A stretch of DNA of 64,000 nucleotides from Prolixibacteraceae bacterium. GTDB taxonomy: Bacteria; Bacteroidota; Bacteroidia; Bacteroidales; Prolixibacteraceae. Both the position numbers and the translations under genes were made by a program. Position 1 is the stretch's first letter, and each line of letters opens with the position of its first letter. The DNA is taken from contig JAFLKN010000015.1 in assembly GCA_019163175.1 (NCBI GenBank), positions 1-64,000 of the forward strand, given 5' to 3'. Below are positions 63,527-64,000 of this stretch, piece after piece. A model generated the notes under the pieces. That model ran no database searches. It saw only the letters and a program-made list of their open reading frames with translations, and was not told the origin of the DNA.

Positions 63527-64000
63527 TTACTTACTGCCTGCTATTATTCGTTTGTTGTATGGTATTGCCTCAAAACGGTAACCTTGATCCTTTATCCAAC
63601 CAATTGATTTGGGTAAAGCTTCGGTCAGGTTACGCTGTGCCTTAATTGAATCATGAAACGTTATAACAGATCCCGGTCTGACAAAGTCAGTAATATTTTT
63701 AAATACGCTTTCCGGGTTTAGGCCGGAATCATAATCGCACGAAATTAAATCCCACATAATTATCCTGAATTTGCTTTTCAGGAAATGGTATTGGGATGGT
63801 TTTAACCATCCATGTGGTGGTCTGAAAAGATCAGAATCAATATATTCCCCAGCCTTTTCAATATTGCTGAAATACTCCTGATTCCCTTTCTTTAATCCTT
63901 GCCAATGGTTGTAGGTGTGATTCCCAACCGAATGACCATCATTCAGGATTTGCCTGTATATTTCCGGATATTTCATCACATTTTCACCCACACAAAAGAA
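63527..64000 (-). CDS. Polysaccharide deacetylase (NodB homology), cut by the window end
   Basis: The last 158 codons of a gene whose start lies beyond the right edge; the frame continues to the edge with FFCVGENV. CE4/NodB motifs: HSVGNHTYNH (metal-binding H-x-x-x-H), LFRPPHGW (R-P-P-H/Y-G), ITFHDSIK (the final His-Asp). It hydrolyses N-acetyl groups from peptidoglycan or other polysaccharides, with a bound metal. The N-terminal catalytic Asp motif is not in view. An internal GTG at 63991 is not the true start. Confidence 0.9.
   Translation of the reverse strand, partial: FFCVGENVMKYPEIYRQILNDGHSVGNHTYNHWQGLKKGNQEYFSNIEKAGEYIDSDLFRPPHGWLKPSQYHFLKSKFRIIMWDLISCDYDSGLNPESVFKNITDFVRPGSVITFHDSIKAQRNLTEALPKSIGWIKDQGYRFEAIPYNKRIIAGSK

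Overview
The window is a chromosomal stretch of a Bacteroidota bacterium, probably class Bacteroidia. The signs are a type IX secretion C-terminal sorting domain, BACON and DUF5689 lipoproteins, FISUMP and DUF4468 domains, -7 promoter boxes of the form TAnnTTTG, an integrase without the first catalytic arginine (IntDOT type), and generally AT-rich DNA. A placement near Prolixibacteraceae/Marinilabiliales is only a guess.

Layout. 0.3-12.3 kb is mostly cell-surface and DNA-maintenance genes: an M23 peptidase with a FISUMP domain, a type IX secreted protein, two small unknown genes, a short DnaE-type polymerase that abuts an SRAP/YedK gene tail to tail, and two lipoproteins (a NUC1-type nuclease and a DUF5689 protein). 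12.5-15.6 kb is a decayed mobile element: an integrase remnant read in frame into an unknown ORF, a possible small DNA-binding protein and a HTH replication-type protein. 15.8-36.9 kb is a defence island. A divergent HNH gene is followed by about ten same-strand genes that look like one operon. Its core is a very large helicase with a DUF1998-like region and a terminal nuclease-like domain, a SNF2-type helicase, and a PglX/DrmMI-like adenine methyltransferase. This recalls class 1 DISARM with drmA and drmB fused and drmC missing. Behind it come a RusA-type resolvase, two PD-(D/E)XK-like proteins, a beta-helix membrane protein, a DUF262-DUF1524 (GmrSD-type) nuclease, an HNH protein and a helical protein. 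37.2-38.3 kb carries ychJ-like and DUF2293 genes. 38.3-39.6 kb is a repeat-rich graveyard with a pseudogene. 39.6-41.9 kb holds an IntDOT-like integrase with two HTH proteins beside tRNA-Asn.

42-47.7 kb: a PfkB-family kinase, asnS, and a locus with a short peptide, an HprK-like kinase and a nucleotidyltransferase that resembles peptide-tailoring genes. 47.9-53.6 kb is a compact integrative element of about 5.7 kb in the 3' end of tRNA-Cys, with recognisable 14-bp att repeats, an internal pair of direct repeats, an integrase, an excisionase-like protein and a gene II/X-type replication initiator. 54-60 kb is a complete MacB-like tripartite efflux operon. 60.2-64 kb has corA, whose start site is covered by a hairpin, a DUF6427 membrane protein, purD, and a polysaccharide deacetylase cut by the window end.

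Positions 1-275 show no gene. All family assignments come from reading motifs by eye; no database search was run.
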